The position numbers and the translations under genes were made by a program. From Saccharothrix obliqua (GTDB taxonomy: Bacteria; Actinomycetota; Actinomycetes; Mycobacteriales; Pseudonocardiaceae), in assembly GCF_019375475.1 (NCBI RefSeq), contig NZ_JAHXGQ010000011.1, positions 62,001-126,000 of the forward strand: a stretch of 64,000 bases of DNA, read 5' to 3'. Position 1 is the stretch's first letter; every line of letters starts with the position of its first letter. The notes under the pieces were generated by a model, which ran no database searches, was not told where the DNA came from, and saw only the letters and a list, made by a program, of their open reading frames with translations. Shown in pieces: positions 1 through 11,000 of this stretch.

Positions 1-1
1 C

Positions 2-1435
2 GCGCCCGGCGCGGTCAAGGACGCCTACATCGTCGTGCTCAAGGACGGCGCGGTCGACGCGCAGCGGACCCCGGCCAAGGCCGCCGACCTGGCGAGCCGG
101 TACGGCGGTCGCCTGAAGTTCACCTACACGGCCGCGTTGCGTGGTTTCGCGGTCGCGTTGGGCGAGGCGCAGGCACGCAAGCTGGCCGCCGACCCCGCGG
201 TCGAGTACGTCGAGCAGGACGGCACCGCCACGGCGACCGGCGACCAGAACAACCCCACGTGGGGCCTGGACCGGATCGACCAGAAGAACCTGCCGCTGGA
301 CAAGAAGTACACCTACCCCAACACCGCGCCGAACGTCACCGCGTACGTCGTGGACACCGGCATCCACAAGGCGCACAACGACTTCGGCGGACGCGCGGTC
401 GACGGGTACGACTTCATCGACAACGACTCGGTCGCGCAGGACTGCAACGGTCACGGCACGCACGTCGCGGGCACCATCGGCAGCAACACCTACGGCGTGG
501 CCAAGGGCGTCAAGCTGGTGGGCGTGCGCGTGCTGAACTGCCAGGGCCAGGGCGAGTGGTCGCAGGTCATCGCGGGCATCGACTGGGTGGCGAAGAACGC
601 CGTGAAGCCCGCCGTGGCGAACATGAGCCTCGGCGGCGGCGCGGACTCGTCGGTCGACAACGCGGTGAAGCGCGCCGTCGCGTCCGGTGTCACCTTCGCC
701 GTGGCGGCGGGCAACGACAACAAGGACGCGTGCGGCACGTCGCCCGCGCGCACGCCCGAGGCCATCACGGTGAACGCGACCGACAGCGGCGACACGCGGT
801 CGACGTTCTCCAACTACGGCTCGTGCACCGACATTTTCGCGCCTGGCACGAATATCACCTCGACGTGGAACAACGGCGGCGCCAACACCATCAGCGGCAC
901 GTCCATGGCGACGCCGCACGTGGCGGGCGTGGCCGCCCTGTACCTGTCGGGCAAGCCGTCCGCGTCGCCCGCCGAGGTCGGCAAGGCGCTGGTCGACAAC
1001 ACGTCCAACGGCGTGGTGCGCAACCCCGGCGCGGGGTCGCCGAACAAGCTGCTGAACACCGGCTTCATCGGCGGCGGTGGAAGCCCGTGCGCCGGCGGTT
1101 CGAACGGCGACGACGTGGCGATCCCGGACGCGGGTTCGGCGGTGACGAGTCCGGTGGTGGTGAGCGGTTGCGAGGGCCGGGGTTCGGCCGCGACGTCGGT
1201 GAAGGTGGATGTGGATCACTCCTACTCGGGTGACCTGGCGATCGACCTGGTCGGTCCGGGTGGCGGTGTGTTCGTGCTGCGCAAGCCGGGTGGCGTGGGT
1301 TCGGCTTCGGGTGTGCACGAGACGTTCACGGTGGACACGTCGGGTGAGAGCCGCAACGGCACGTGGAAGTTGCGCGTGACCGACGTGTACTCCTACGACA
1401 CCGGCAAGATCGACGGCTGGTCGATCTCGTTCTGA
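2..1435 (+). CDS. Secreted subtilisin-like S8 serine protease with P-domain (5' partial)
   Basis: The reading frame is open from base 2, so the true start and signal peptide lie outside the window. The visible residues begin in an I9-type propeptide (AYIVVLKDG to about residue 75). The catalytic domain has Asp118 in VVDTGI, a His in NGHGTHVAGT and Ser301 in GTSMATPHVAG, the full S8 triad in proteinase K/aqualysin order. From about residue 375 to the end lies a beta-rich proprotein-convertase-type P-domain (SYSGDLAIDL, GTWKLRVTD), usual in secreted actinomycete and gammaproteobacterial enzymes. It is probably exported, self-processed and active on extracellular protein. A GC-rich hairpin follows at 1443-1470. 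The last 43 bases overlap the 3' end of the oppositely oriented oxidoreductase gene. Family assignment is firm; substrate is unknown. It is probably not part of the polyketide pathway. Confidence 0.93.
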   Translation, partial: APGAVKDAYIVVLKDGAVDAQRTPAKAADLASRYGGRLKFTYTAALRGFAVALGEAQARKLAADPAVEYVEQDGTATATGDQNNPTWGLDRIDQKNLPLDKKYTYPNTAPNVTAYVVDTGIHKAHNDFGGRAVDGYDFIDNDSVAQDCNGHGTHVAGTIGSNTYGVAKGVKLVGVRVLNCQGQGEWSQVIAGIDWVAKNAVKPAVANMSLGGGADSSVDNAVKRAVASGVTFAVAAGNDNKDACGTSPARTPEAITVNATDSGDTRSTFSNYGSCTDIFAPGTNITSTWNNGGANTISGTSMATPHVAGVAALYLSGKPSASPAEVGKALVDNTSNGVVRNPGAGSPNKLLNTGFIGGGGSPCAGGSNGDDVAIPDAGSAVTSPVVVSGCEGRGSAATSVKVDVDHSYSGDLAIDLVGPGGGVFVLRKPGGVGSASGVHETFTVDTSGESRNGTWKLRVTDVYSYDTGKIDGWSISF

Positions 1436-2355
1436 TCCCCGCGGGCCGGTGTCCTCCCGGGCACCGGCCCCGTCAGCGCGGTGATCACCTCTTCGCACAG
1501 CTCGTGGGTGAGCAGGGCGTCGCCCGCGTCGAGCCGGGTGCCGGCGTGGACCGCGTCGAGGAACCACCGGCACATCGGCTCGAAACCCCGGCGGTGGCCG
1601 ACGGACGCCCAGTCGTCGGAGCGGCGCGGCACGCCGTCCTCGGTGACGTGCACCAGGTTCAGCACCTCGCGCCGACGACCGGCCCCGGCTGTTTGGAGCA
1701 GTTCGTCCGCGGTTCCGCTGTCGCGGTTCATCACGGCCAGCCCGGTGAACCCGGGGCCGGTGAGCTGGAGCACGACGTGGTGCAGCAGACCGTCCACAAC
1801 GGACCCGTGGACGTGCGTTTCCCGGGCGGTGCCGGGTGCGAGCGCGCGCAGCGTGTCCACGAGGTGGATGAAGTCGTCCATGACGGCCGTCCGCACGTTC
1901 TCCGCGCCACCGCGCCGGTCCTTCTGGAGCATGACCAGTTCGCACGGTCCGGTCACCGCGTAGGCGGGTGCGTGGCGGCGGTTGAAGCCGACCGCGAGCG
2001 ATCGGTTGCGTTCCCGCGCGAGGGAGACCAGCGCGCGGGACTCCTCCAACGTGTAGGCCAGCGGCTTGTCCACGAACACGTCGACGTCGGCTTCGAGCAG
2101 CCGGGTCACGATGTCGTGGTGGGTATCGGTGGGCGTGTGCACGAACGCCGCCCGGATGCCGGAGGCGATCAGCTCGTCCAGGTCGGTGAACCGGTGGGGG
2201 ACGCGGTAGGCGTCGCCGACGCGGTCCAACTTGGCCCGGTCACGCGTGAGCAGCCGCGGCTCGACGTCGGGCTGCGCGCACAGCACCGGCAGGTACGCCT
2301 TGCGCGCGATGTCACCGAGCCCGATCACGCCGACCGGGACGGAATCCCCGCTCAT
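1393..2355 (-). CDS. Gfo/Idh/MocA family NAD(P)-dependent oxidoreductase
   Basis: About 320 aa. The N-terminus has a Rossmann dinucleotide-binding motif (VGVIGLGDIARKAYLPVL). The family signature DVFVDKPLAYTLEESRALV holds the conserved Lys, and VGFNRRHAPAY follows. The C-terminal half is the beta-sheet substrate domain. Family members oxidise or reduce sugars, inositols and related cyclic polyols; the substrate here cannot be read from sequence. ATG at 2355 is chosen because GGAGG lies 7 bases upstream (complement of 2363-2367); a TTG two codons earlier would sit on that ribosome site. It converges with, and overlaps by 43 bases, the S8 protease gene. It could in principle make a sugar precursor for the nearby cluster, but nothing in the sequence links them. 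Confidence 0.88.
   Translation of the reverse strand: MSGDSVPVGVIGLGDIARKAYLPVLCAQPDVEPRLLTRDRAKLDRVGDAYRVPHRFTDLDELIASGIRAAFVHTPTDTHHDIVTRLLEADVDVFVDKPLAYTLEESRALVSLARERNRSLAVGFNRRHAPAYAVTGPCELVMLQKDRRGGAENVRTAVMDDFIHLVDTLRALAPGTARETHVHGSVVDGLLHHVVLQLTGPGFTGLAVMNRDSGTADELLQTAGAGRRREVLNLVHVTEDGVPRRSDDWASVGHRRGFEPMCRWFLDAVHAGTRLDAGDALLTHELCEEVITALTGPVPGRTPARGDQNEIDQPSILPVS
1443..1470 (+). terminator. Hairpin after the S8 protease gene
   Basis: GGGCCGGTG (1443-1451) pairs perfectly with CACCGGCCC (1462-1470) around a 10-base loop, starting 8 bases after the protease stop codon. No U-tract follows, which is common in actinomycete terminators. The hairpin lies inside the last codons of the opposing oxidoreductase gene, so its sequence serves both as coding DNA and as a probable terminator. 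Confidence 0.5.
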
Positions 2356-2379
2356 CCGCAAACCTCCGAGGTGTCGTTG

Positions 2380-2920
2380 CCCCGGACCCTACGTCCCGCC
2401 CGCCTCCCGATCCACCCGCTCCCACCGGCCTGCCGCTGCGGAGATCTGGTGGGAGCGCTCTCACGGACGGTGGATGGAGGTGGCCGGCCGCCCCGCACGG
2501 CGCACGCGCACCGGCCCGCGCAACATTCGCGCCCGGCACCCGTGCCCCCACCATCCGACCGCGCTATCCGCGCACCGCGCCGCCGCCGCGCGGCCCGGCA
2601 GCCGCTACCCGACCGCGCATCCCGCGCGCCGCGCCCGCCGCCCCGCGGCCCGACGACTGGCCCCACGCCCGCCACCACTCGACCGAGTAATCCACACGGC
2701 CGCGCGCCACCAACCGGCCGAGCATCCGCCCCGCCCGGCACCCCCCGCACCCGCCGCCCCGCGCGCCGCCCGGCACCCCGCGCGCCGCGCCGGCACCCCG
2801 CGCGCCGCCACGCGGCCTCGCGATCCGCGTGCCGCGTGCCGCGTGCTCCGCCAACCCACCTGGCAATCCGCGTGCCCCGCCAACCCGCCCGGCAACCCGC
2901 GCGCCCCACCACTCGGCCCG
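2380..2920. repeat. Low-complexity C-rich intergenic stretch with degenerate short repeats
   Basis: The 567 bases between the oxidoreductase and the DUF885 gene contain no convincing gene. From about 2560 the strand is dominated by CCGCGCGCC/CGGCACCCCGCG units, grading into repeats near 2830-2910 of the kind CGTGCCGCGTGC and CCGCCCGGCAACCCGCGCGCC. Open frames on both strands here translate to Arg/Ala/Pro-rich low-complexity protein with no family signature, so I treat them as spurious. The part nearest 2360-2480 should hold the promoter of the oxidoreductase. No transposase remnant or clean tandem period is visible. Confidence 0.6.
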
Positions 2921-2922
2921 GC

Positions 2923-4587
2923 TCAGCCGATCCACCGGTCCACGATGCGGGACAACGTCTCCAGCGGCACCGCGCCGTTGGCGAGCACCCGGTGGTGGAA
3001 CTCGCGGATGTCGAACCGGTCTCCCAGGGCGCGTTCCGCCTTCCGCCGCAACTCCTCGATGCGCAACCGGCCGAGCAGGTACGCCAACGCCTGCCCCGGC
3101 CACGCGATGTACCGGTCGATCTCGTTGCGCACGTTGGACTCCGTCGCCGCGGTGTTGTCCCGCAGGAACGCGAGCGCCCGGTCCCGCGACCAGCCGTAGT
3201 GGTGCATCCCGGTGTCCACCACCAACCGGCACGCGCGCCACGCGTCGAACGACAACATCCCCATGCGCGCGAGATCGTCGGTGTACAGACCCATCTCGTC
3301 GGCCAAGCCCTCGGTGTACAGGCCCCACCCCTCGGCGTGCGCCGTGATGTACGAGAACCGCCGGAAGTCGGGCAACGCCTTCACCGACAACGCCAGCGCG
3401 AACTGGAGGTGGTGGCCGGGCACGCTCTCGTGGAACGCCAGCGCCTCGTACTCGAACCTAGGCCGCGTCACGGGGTCGTGCGTGTTCAGCACGTGCGCAC
3501 CGGGCCGGGAGCCGTCGTCGGCGGGCGGTCGGTAGTACGCCAGCACGGAACCCTCGGCCTCCACCGGGTGCATCGCCTCCACCACGCACGGCGCCAGCTC
3601 GTACTCCCGGAACCAGCGCGGGAGTGCGGCGTTCGCCCGGTCCAGCGCGGCCCGCGCGACGGCCACGATCTCGTCCGCGCCGCCGAACCGCAGCCCGGGG
3701 TCGTCACGCAGGCGGCGCAGGACCTCGGGCACGTCGGACGTCCCGAACAGCTCCGAGCCGAGTTCCGCGAAACCCTCGTGCACGCGGGCCAGTCGGTCCA
3801 GGCCGATCCGGTGGATCTCGTCCGGCGACAGCTCGGTCGTGGTGTGCGTGCCGACCGCCGCCGCGTACGCCGCTTCGCCGCCCGGCACGTGGCAGATGCC
3901 GACGTGCGCGTCATCGCGCGCCACCGGCAGCAACTCGTCGGCGAGCAGTTCGGCCAACCGCGCCAGCGCGGGCCGCACGGTGCCGCGCACGACGTCGCCG
4001 ACGCGTTGCGCGTCGGCGGGCGACACGGGCCGCAGGAACGGGTCGCCCTCGAGGTCGGACGCCACGTAGCCGCGCAACTGCGCCACCGCCTGCCGCACGC
4101 CGGTGGCGGTCGGGAACCGGCCGTCGCCCTTCGCCTCCAGGAACCGCGTGCCCACCGCGTCGAAGTACCCGCCCAGGCCCTCCAGCCGCCGCAGGTAGTT
4201 CGCGGTGTCGTCGGCGGTGCGCAACGCCACGGCGGGCACCGTGCCGAACACCACGTTCTGCACGCCCACGAGGCTCGCGGACACCGCGATCTCGGCGGTG
4301 CCCAGGCCGAACCCGCTCGCCAGCTCCGCACGCACGTCCCGCAGCAGCCGGTCCAGCATCTCGTGCGTGACGACGTCCTGGCCGTCGAGCCGGACGGGGT
4401 CGATCGCGTCGAGCCGCCGCCGGAAGCCGTCGAGCCGGTCGAGCCTGCGCCGGTCGGCGTCCCGGCTCGGGTCCGGCACGTCGCCGTCGTGGCCGGGCAC
4501 CCCGCAGACCGTCGCCTCGAACGGGTCGGCCGCCAAGCCGTCCCGGAAGTAGTCCTCCGCCAGCTCCGCGAGCTGCTCGTCCGTCAC
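2923..4587 (-). CDS. DUF885 family protein, probable metal-dependent peptidase
   Basis: 554 aa, full length for the DUF885 family. The key motif HESVPGHH (His386-Glu387 and following) is a zinc-peptidase-like HExxxGHH, followed by the conserved ITAHAEGWGLYTEGLADEMG block, whose Glu is a further probable metal ligand. Upstream are the family's ALAFHES context and a large alpha-helical N-terminal part. No signal peptide or membrane segment is visible, so it is probably cytoplasmic. The start is GTG at 4587, preceded by GGAGGGGGC. It is transcribed away from the PKS genes and shares a 461-base divergent intergenic region with them. Members are widespread in actinomycetes; the true substrate is not established, and I see no clear link to the polyketide pathway. 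Confidence 0.85.
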   Translation of the reverse strand: MTDEQLAELAEDYFRDGLAADPFEATVCGVPGHDGDVPDPSRDADRRRLDRLDGFRRRLDAIDPVRLDGQDVVTHEMLDRLLRDVRAELASGFGLGTAEIAVSASLVGVQNVVFGTVPAVALRTADDTANYLRRLEGLGGYFDAVGTRFLEAKGDGRFPTATGVRQAVAQLRGYVASDLEGDPFLRPVSPADAQRVGDVVRGTVRPALARLAELLADELLPVARDDAHVGICHVPGGEAAYAAAVGTHTTTELSPDEIHRIGLDRLARVHEGFAELGSELFGTSDVPEVLRRLRDDPGLRFGGADEIVAVARAALDRANAALPRWFREYELAPCVVEAMHPVEAEGSVLAYYRPPADDGSRPGAHVLNTHDPVTRPRFEYEALAFHESVPGHHLQFALALSVKALPDFRRFSYITAHAEGWGLYTEGLADEMGLYTDDLARMGMLSFDAWRACRLVVDTGMHHYGWSRDRALAFLRDNTAATESNVRNEIDRYIAWPGQALAYLLGRLRIEELRRKAERALGDRFDIREFHHRVLANGAVPLETLSRIVDRWIG

Positions 4588-5048
4588 GCTGCCCCCTCCG
4601 CCGGACCCGTGTGGTGATCGCAGGGTAATGGCCGGGAACGGGCCCAGCCGGCGTCACAAGGAGGGTCTGCCGGGCCGGTGGCACCGCGTGTGCGCCGATG
4701 GGCGCAACCGGTGCGGCTACCGGGATCGCGACCGTCCACTCCGGACGTTCGGGCGGGTGGGCGCACGGCGCGCGGCCGGAAAGCGCAGCGGTGCCGCGGA
4801 CCGGTCGCGGGTGCGGGGCATTGAAGCCGAACTCGCCGGCCGGGGCCAGCCCAACAATCGGTTTCCCGATGCGGTTGCCCGGAACACGCTGGGCGGCCGT
4901 AGCCGGCGGGCAGGGCCCGAGGTACGTTCCCGGTTGGGGTATTCGCCACCTGGGGAGCGAATGCCCCAACCGGTCTGCCAGGAATTCCGACAGCGCCGTC
5001 GGCATCCGGACCCGACTGCTTTCTCCGGCTTCGCGGGAGGTTGCCTCG
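4588..5048. promoter_or_regulatory. Divergent intergenic region upstream of PKS1
   Basis: 461 bases separate the divergent DUF885 and PKS1 genes, and this is the only long gap upstream of the four-gene polyketide locus, so the operon promoter should be here. The rightward frame stays open back to 4698, but the encoded residues (Gly/Ala/Arg/Pro mix) resemble no PKS N-terminus. ATG 5049 has GGGAGG at 5035-5040, 8 bases upstream. A TANNNT-like hexamer (4923-4928) lies immediately before the large inverted repeat at 4931-4972. No clear -35 match was found, so the promoter position is only a guess. Confidence 0.5.
4931..4972. promoter_or_regulatory. 16-bp inverted repeat upstream of PKS1 (operator or leader hairpin)
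   Basis: The left arm CGGTTGGGGTATTCGC (4931-4946) and right arm GCGAATGCCCCAACCG (4957-4972) pair over all 16 positions, with one G-T wobble, around a 10-base spacer CACCTGGGGA. The right arm ends 76 bases before the PKS1 start codon. It is the most striking secondary-structure signal in the gap. It could be a two-half-site operator for a dimeric regulator, or a stable hairpin in the 5' untranslated leader. No terminator-like T-run follows. Confidence 0.6.
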
Positions 5049-8000
5049 ATGGGCTCGACCAACGCATCGGACGAGGACCGGATCGCGGTCGTCGGAATGT
5101 CCTGCCGCTTGCCGCGGGCGGCGAATCCACGTGCTTTCTGGCGGTTGCTGCGGGACGGCGTGGACGCGATCGCGCCGCCGCCCGCCGGCCGGGCGGGCAC
5201 GCGGCCCGGTGGCTGGCTGGACCGGGTCGACGGGTTCGACGCGGCGTTCTTCGGGGTGTCCCCGCGCGAGGCCGCCGCGATGGACCCCCAGCAGCGCCTG
5301 GTGCTGGAACTGGCCTGGGAGGCGCTGGAGGACGCCCGCGTGGTCGAGCCGGACGGGCGCACCGGCGTGTTCATCGGCGCGACCTGGGACGACTACACGA
5401 CGTTGAGCCTCCCGGCGCACATCACCCCGCACACCATGGCCGGCACGAACCGCGGCGTGCTCGCCAACCGGGTGTCGCACTTCCTGGGCGTGCGCGGGCC
5501 GAGCCTCACCGTGGACACGGCCCAGTCCTCCGCGCTGGTCGCCGTGCACCTGGCGGTGGAGAGCCTGCGGCGCGGCGAGTCGTCGGTGGCGTTGGCGGGC
5601 GGGGTGAACCTCAACCTCTCCGCCGCGCGCGAGCAGGTCGCCGCCGAGTTCGGCGGGCTGTCGCCGGACGGGCGGTGCTTCACGTTCGACGCGCGTGCCA
5701 ACGGTTTCGTGCGTGGCGAGGGCGGCGGTGTCGTCGTGCTGAAGCCGCTGGCGGCGGCGCTCGCCGACGGTGACCGGGTGTACGGCGTGATCCGGGGCAG
5801 CGCGGTCAACCACGACGGTGCCGGCGCGGCCCTGACCGTGCCGGACGCGGCGGCGCAGGAGCAGGTGATCCGGGCCGCGCTGGACCGGGCGGGCGTGCAC
5901 GCGGACGAGGTCGGGTACGTGGAGCTGCACGGCACCGGCACCGCGGTCGGCGACCCGGTGGAGGCGGCCGGTCTGGGCGCCGCGCACCACGACCGCACCA
6001 CACCGCTCGCGGTCGGTTCGGCCAAGACCAACGTCGGCCACCTGGAGGGCGCGGCCGGCCTCGTGGGGCTGCTGAAGGTGCTGCTCAGCGTGCACGAGGG
6101 CGAACTGCCGCCGAGCCTGAACTTCACCACGCCCAACCCCGCGATCCCGTTGGCGGAGTTGCGGTTGCGGGTGCAGACCGAGCTGACGCCGTGGCCGGAG
6201 GGGCCGCGCCTCGCGGGGGTGTCGTCGTTCGGCATGGGCGGCGCGAACGCCCACGTGATCGTGGAACAGGCCCCGCCGATGCCCGCCCCCGGGGTGTCGA
6301 GCCCGCCCGCCGAACCCGTCCCGTGGGTGGTGAGCGCGAAGTCCGCCGCCGCGTTGCGGGCGCAGGTCGCCCGGCTCCGCGAGCACGCGGCGGAGCAGGA
6401 CCCGGCGGCCGTCGGGCGGTCCCTCGTGGCCACGCGTGCGTTGTTCCCGCACCGGGCCGTGCTGCGGTCGGACGCGCCCGGTGAGCCGGTCGCCCTCGGC
6501 CGGGCGGGCGACCCGGGTCGCACGGCGTTCGTGTTCCCCGGCCAGGGTGCGCAGTGGCAGGGCATGGGCCGTGCCCTGTACGCGTCGTCCGACGTGTTCC
6601 GCGTGGCGATCGACGAGTGCGGTGCGGCGTTGGCGCCGCACACCGACTGGTCGTTGGTCGACGTGCTCACCTCCGCCGGCCCGCTGGACCGGGTGGACGT
6701 GGTGCAGCCCGCGTTGTTCGCGGTGATGGTGGCGCTGGCCCGGCTGTGGCGGTCGTTCGGGGTGGTCCCGGACGCGGTCGTCGGGCACTCCCAGGGCGAA
6801 ATCGCCGCCGCGCACGTGGCCGGCGCGTTGTCCCTGGCCGACGCGGCCCGCGTGGTCGCCCTGCGCAGCCGGGCGCTGAAAGCGCTGGCCGGCCGTGGCG
6901 GAATGGTCTCGCTGGCCCTTCCGGTGGCCGCGGCGGAAGATTTTCTCAACGCTTCCGGAAATTCGCTCACGGTCGCCGTGGTGAACGCGCCGGACGCGGT
7001 GGTCGTGTCCGGCGACCCGGCGTCGCTGCGTGATTTGCTGACCGCCTCCGCCGCCGCTGGAATTCGAGCGCGCGCGTTGCCGGTTGATTACGCCGCCCAT
7101 TCCGCGCAGGTCGCGGAGATCCGGGACCGGCTGCTCGCCGACCTGGCCGACGTCCGGCCGCGCGCGGCGGAGGTGCCGTTCTACTCGGCGGTCACCGGGA
7201 CCGCACTGGACACCACGGCGCTGGACGCGGACTACTGGTACCGGAACCTGCGGGACCCGGTGCGGTTCGACCTCGCGTCGGCCGCGTTGCTCGCCGCCGG
7301 GCACGGCGCGGTGGTGGAGGTCAGCCCGCACCCGGTGCTGGCGCCGAGCGTCGAGCGGACCGCCGAGGAGGCCGGCTCGCCCGCCGCCGTCACCGGCACG
7401 CTGCGTCGCGACCACGGCGACCACGTCGAGTTCCTGACCGCGCTGGGCCGCCTGTTCACCGCGGGCGCGGACGTGGACTGGACGCCCGCGTTCCCCGCCG
7501 GCACGGGGCTGGTCGACCTGCCCACCTACGCCTTCCAGCGCCGCTCGCACTGGCTGGCCGACGGCGACGTGGAGGAGCCGGTCACCGGCGCGGACCCGGC
7601 CGAGGTGGTGGCGGCGCAGATCGCGCACGTCCTCGGCCACGCCGACCCGGGCGACGTCGACCACGCGCTCACCTTCAAGGAACTCGGGTTCGACTCGGTG
7701 ACCGGCGTGGAGCTGCGCAACCGGCTCAACGCGGCGCTGGGCGCGAACCTCCCGTCCGGCCTGGTCTACGACCACCCGACACCCGCGGAGCTGATCGAGC
7801 ACCTGCGCTCCGGGTCGACGGGCGGGGAGGTGGTCGCGCACGTGGTCGCCGACGACCCCGTGGTGGTCGTCGGCATGTCGTGCCGGTTCCCCGGCGGGGT
7901 GCGGTCGCCGGAGGACCTGTGGCGGGTCGTGGTGGGCGAGGTCGACGTGATCGGCGACTTCCCGCACGACCGGGGCTGGGACGTGGGCCGCCTGCACGAC

Positions 8001-11000
8001 CCGGATCTGCGTGGTGGGCGTACCACGTACGTAAGTAAGGGAGGGTTCCTTGACGATGTGGCGGGCTTCGACGCCGCGTTCTTCGGGATCTCGCCCCGCG
8101 AAGCGCTCGCGATGGACCCGCAGCAGCGACTCGTGCTGGAAACGGCCTGGGAGGCGTTCGAGCACGCCGGGATCGACCCGACCGCGTTGCGCGGCACCGA
8201 GACCGGTGTGTTCACCGGCATCTGGTCGTCCGGCTACGCGGTGAACCAGCCGGTGCCCGAGGACGTCGAGGGCTACCTCGTGACCGGCACCGCCACCAGC
8301 GTCACGTCCGGCCGCGTCGCCTACCACCTCGGCCTGCGCGGACCGGCCCTGTCCGTGGACACGGCGTGCTCCTCGTCGCTGGTCGCCGTGCACCTCGCGG
8401 CGCAGGCGCTGCGGTCGGGCGAGTGCTCGCTGGCGCTGGCGGGCGGCGTCACCGTGATGGCCACGCCGCTGGGCTTCACCGAGTTCTCCCGGCAACGCGG
8501 TCTCGCACCGGACGGCCGCAGCAAGCCCTTCGCCGAGGCCGCCGACGGCACGAGCTGGTCCGAGGGCGTCGGCCTGGTGCTGCTGGAACGCCTCTCCGAC
8601 GCCCGCCGCAACGGCCACGAGGTGTTGGCCGTCATCGCCGGCACGGCCGTCAACCAGGACGGTGCGTCCAACGGTCTGACCGCGCCGAACGGTCCGTCGC
8701 AGGAACGCGTGATCCGGCAGGCGTTGGCGAACGCGGGTTTGCGTCCGTCCGAAGTGGACGCGGTGGAGGCGCACGGCACCGGAACCGCGCTCGGTGACCC
8801 GATCGAGGCGCAGGCGTTGCTGGCGACCTACGGGCAGCAACGCGCGGAACCGCTGTGGTTGGGCTCGGTGAAGTCCAACCTCGGCCACACCCAGGCCGCG
8901 GCGGGTGTCGCCGGGCTCATCAAGATGGTGTTGGCGTTGCGGCACGGCGTGCTGCCGCGCACCCTGCACGTGGACGCGCCCACCCCGCACGTCGACTGGA
9001 CGGCGGGCGACGTGCGACTGCTGACGTCGAGCCGACCATGGCCGGACACCGGACGACCACGCCGCGCCGCCGTGTCCGCCTTCGGCATCAGCGGCACCAA
9101 CGCGCACCTGGTGGTGGCCCAGTCACCCGACCTGCCTGCCCCGGGTGGCGCGGAAGGTCCCGCGGTGTGGGCGTTGTCCGCCAAAACGCCCGAAGCGCTC
9201 GCCGAGCAGGCCGCCCGGCTGCGTGGGTTCGCCCTCGCCCACCCGGACGTGCCGGTCACCGACATCGGGCGGGAACTGCTGCGGCGCAGTGCTTTCCCGC
9301 TCCGCGCCGCCGTCGCGGGCGACCGGGACGCGTTGCTGGCCGGGCTCGCCGCGCTCCCGCCGGGCACGCCCGCGCGGACCGGCCCGACGGTGTTCGTGTT
9401 CCCCGGCCAGGGCGCGCAGTGGATCGGGATGGGCCACCGGCTCTACACCGGGTCCCCGGTGTTCCGGGCCGCGATCGACCGGTGTGGCGCGGCCCTCGCG
9501 CCGCACGTGGACTTCGTGCTCGCCGACGTGCTGGCCGGCGGGTCGCTGGACCGCGTCGACGTGGTGCAGCCCGCCTTGTTCGCGGTGATGGTGGCGTTGG
9601 CCGAGCTGTGGCGCTCGTTCGGCGTCGAGCCCGACGCCGTGATCGGCCACTCGCAGGGCGAGATCGCCGCCGCGCACGTCGCCGGCGCGTTGTCCTTGGA
9701 CGACGCGGCCAGGGTGGTCGCCTTGCGGGCCAGGGCGTTGGCCGCGTTGTCCGGGCGGGGCGGGATGCTGTCCGTGGCGTTGCCGGTGGACCAGGCCGCC
9801 GCGCTGGTGACGCGTTGGGGCGACCGGCTCACCGTGGCCGTGGTCAACGGACCGGGCGCGGTCGTCGTCTCCGGCGACCCGGACGCGTTGGCGGAGCTGA
9901 CCGCGCACTGCGCGGACCACGACATCCGCACCCGCCTGCTGCCCGTGGACTACGCCGCGCACTCCGCGCAGGTCGCGGAGATCCGGGACCGGCTGCTCAC
10001 CGACCTCGCGGGCATCGAGCCGCGCCCGCCACGCATCCCGTTCCACTCCACCGTCACCGGCACGCTCGTGGACACCGCCGACGCCGACTACTGGTACCGC
10101 AACCTGCGTGAGCCCGTCCGGTTCGACGTGCCGTCGCACGCGCTGGCGGCGACGGGCGCGGTGTTCGTGGAGGTCAGCCCGCACCCGGTGCTGGTGCCCG
10201 CCCTGGACGCGCCCGCCACCGGCACGCTGCGTCGCGACCACGGCGACCTCACCGACTTCCTCTCCGCCACGGGCCGCCTGTACGCGCTCGGCGGGTCGGT
10301 CGACTGGACGTCGGTGCTCGGCACCACGAATCGCGTCGCGTTGCCCACGTACCCGTTCCAGCACGAGGACTTCTGGCTCGCGCCCACCACCACCGCACCC
10401 GCCGACGACCGGTACGAGGTGCGCTGGACGCCCGTCGTCGGCGCGGAGCCGATCGACCCGGACCGCTGGCTGGTGCTCGGTGAGGCCGGGTCGCCGTGGC
10501 CGGAAGCGTTGCGGGAGCTGGGTTTCCGCGTCACCGCCACGCTGCCCGACGAGTTGCCGGGCGTGGCCGGTGTGCTCGTCTTCCTGCCGACCGGCGTGGC
10601 GGGGGAGGCGTTGCCGCCCGGCGTGGTCCGGCTGCTGGACCTGCTGCCGCGGGTGGCCGTGCCGGTGTGGTGCGTGACCAGCGGCGCGGTCGCCACTTCC
10701 GCCGCCGACCCGGTCGATCCCGGGCAGGCGATGGCCTGGGGCGTCGGCATGTCCGCCGCGCTGGAGTTCCCGGAGCGCTGGGGCGGGCTGGTGGACGTGC
10801 CCGCGACGCCGGACGACGCGGCCATCGGCCTGCTGCTCGGCGTGCCCTCGGGTGACGAGGACCAGGTGGCGGTCCGCGCGACCGGCGTGTTCGGCCGCCG
10901 ACTGCGGCGCGCGGCACACCGCCCGGCGGCCCGGGAGTGGCGACCGCGTGGCACGGTGCTGGTCACCGGCGGCACGGGCGCGCTCGGCGGCCGGGTGGCC

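Noticed and set aside
1363-4617. 1084-codon rightward frame across the oxidoreductase and DUF885 genes
   Set aside because: It runs antisense to two genes with clear family motifs and through the low-complexity gap; no recognisable domain.
4698-5048. N-terminal extension of PKS1 to an in-frame ATG at 4698
   Set aside because: The extra 117 residues lack similarity to any PKS part, include the large inverted repeat and have no ribosome site; ATG 5049 has GGGAGG and begins a standard KS N-terminus.
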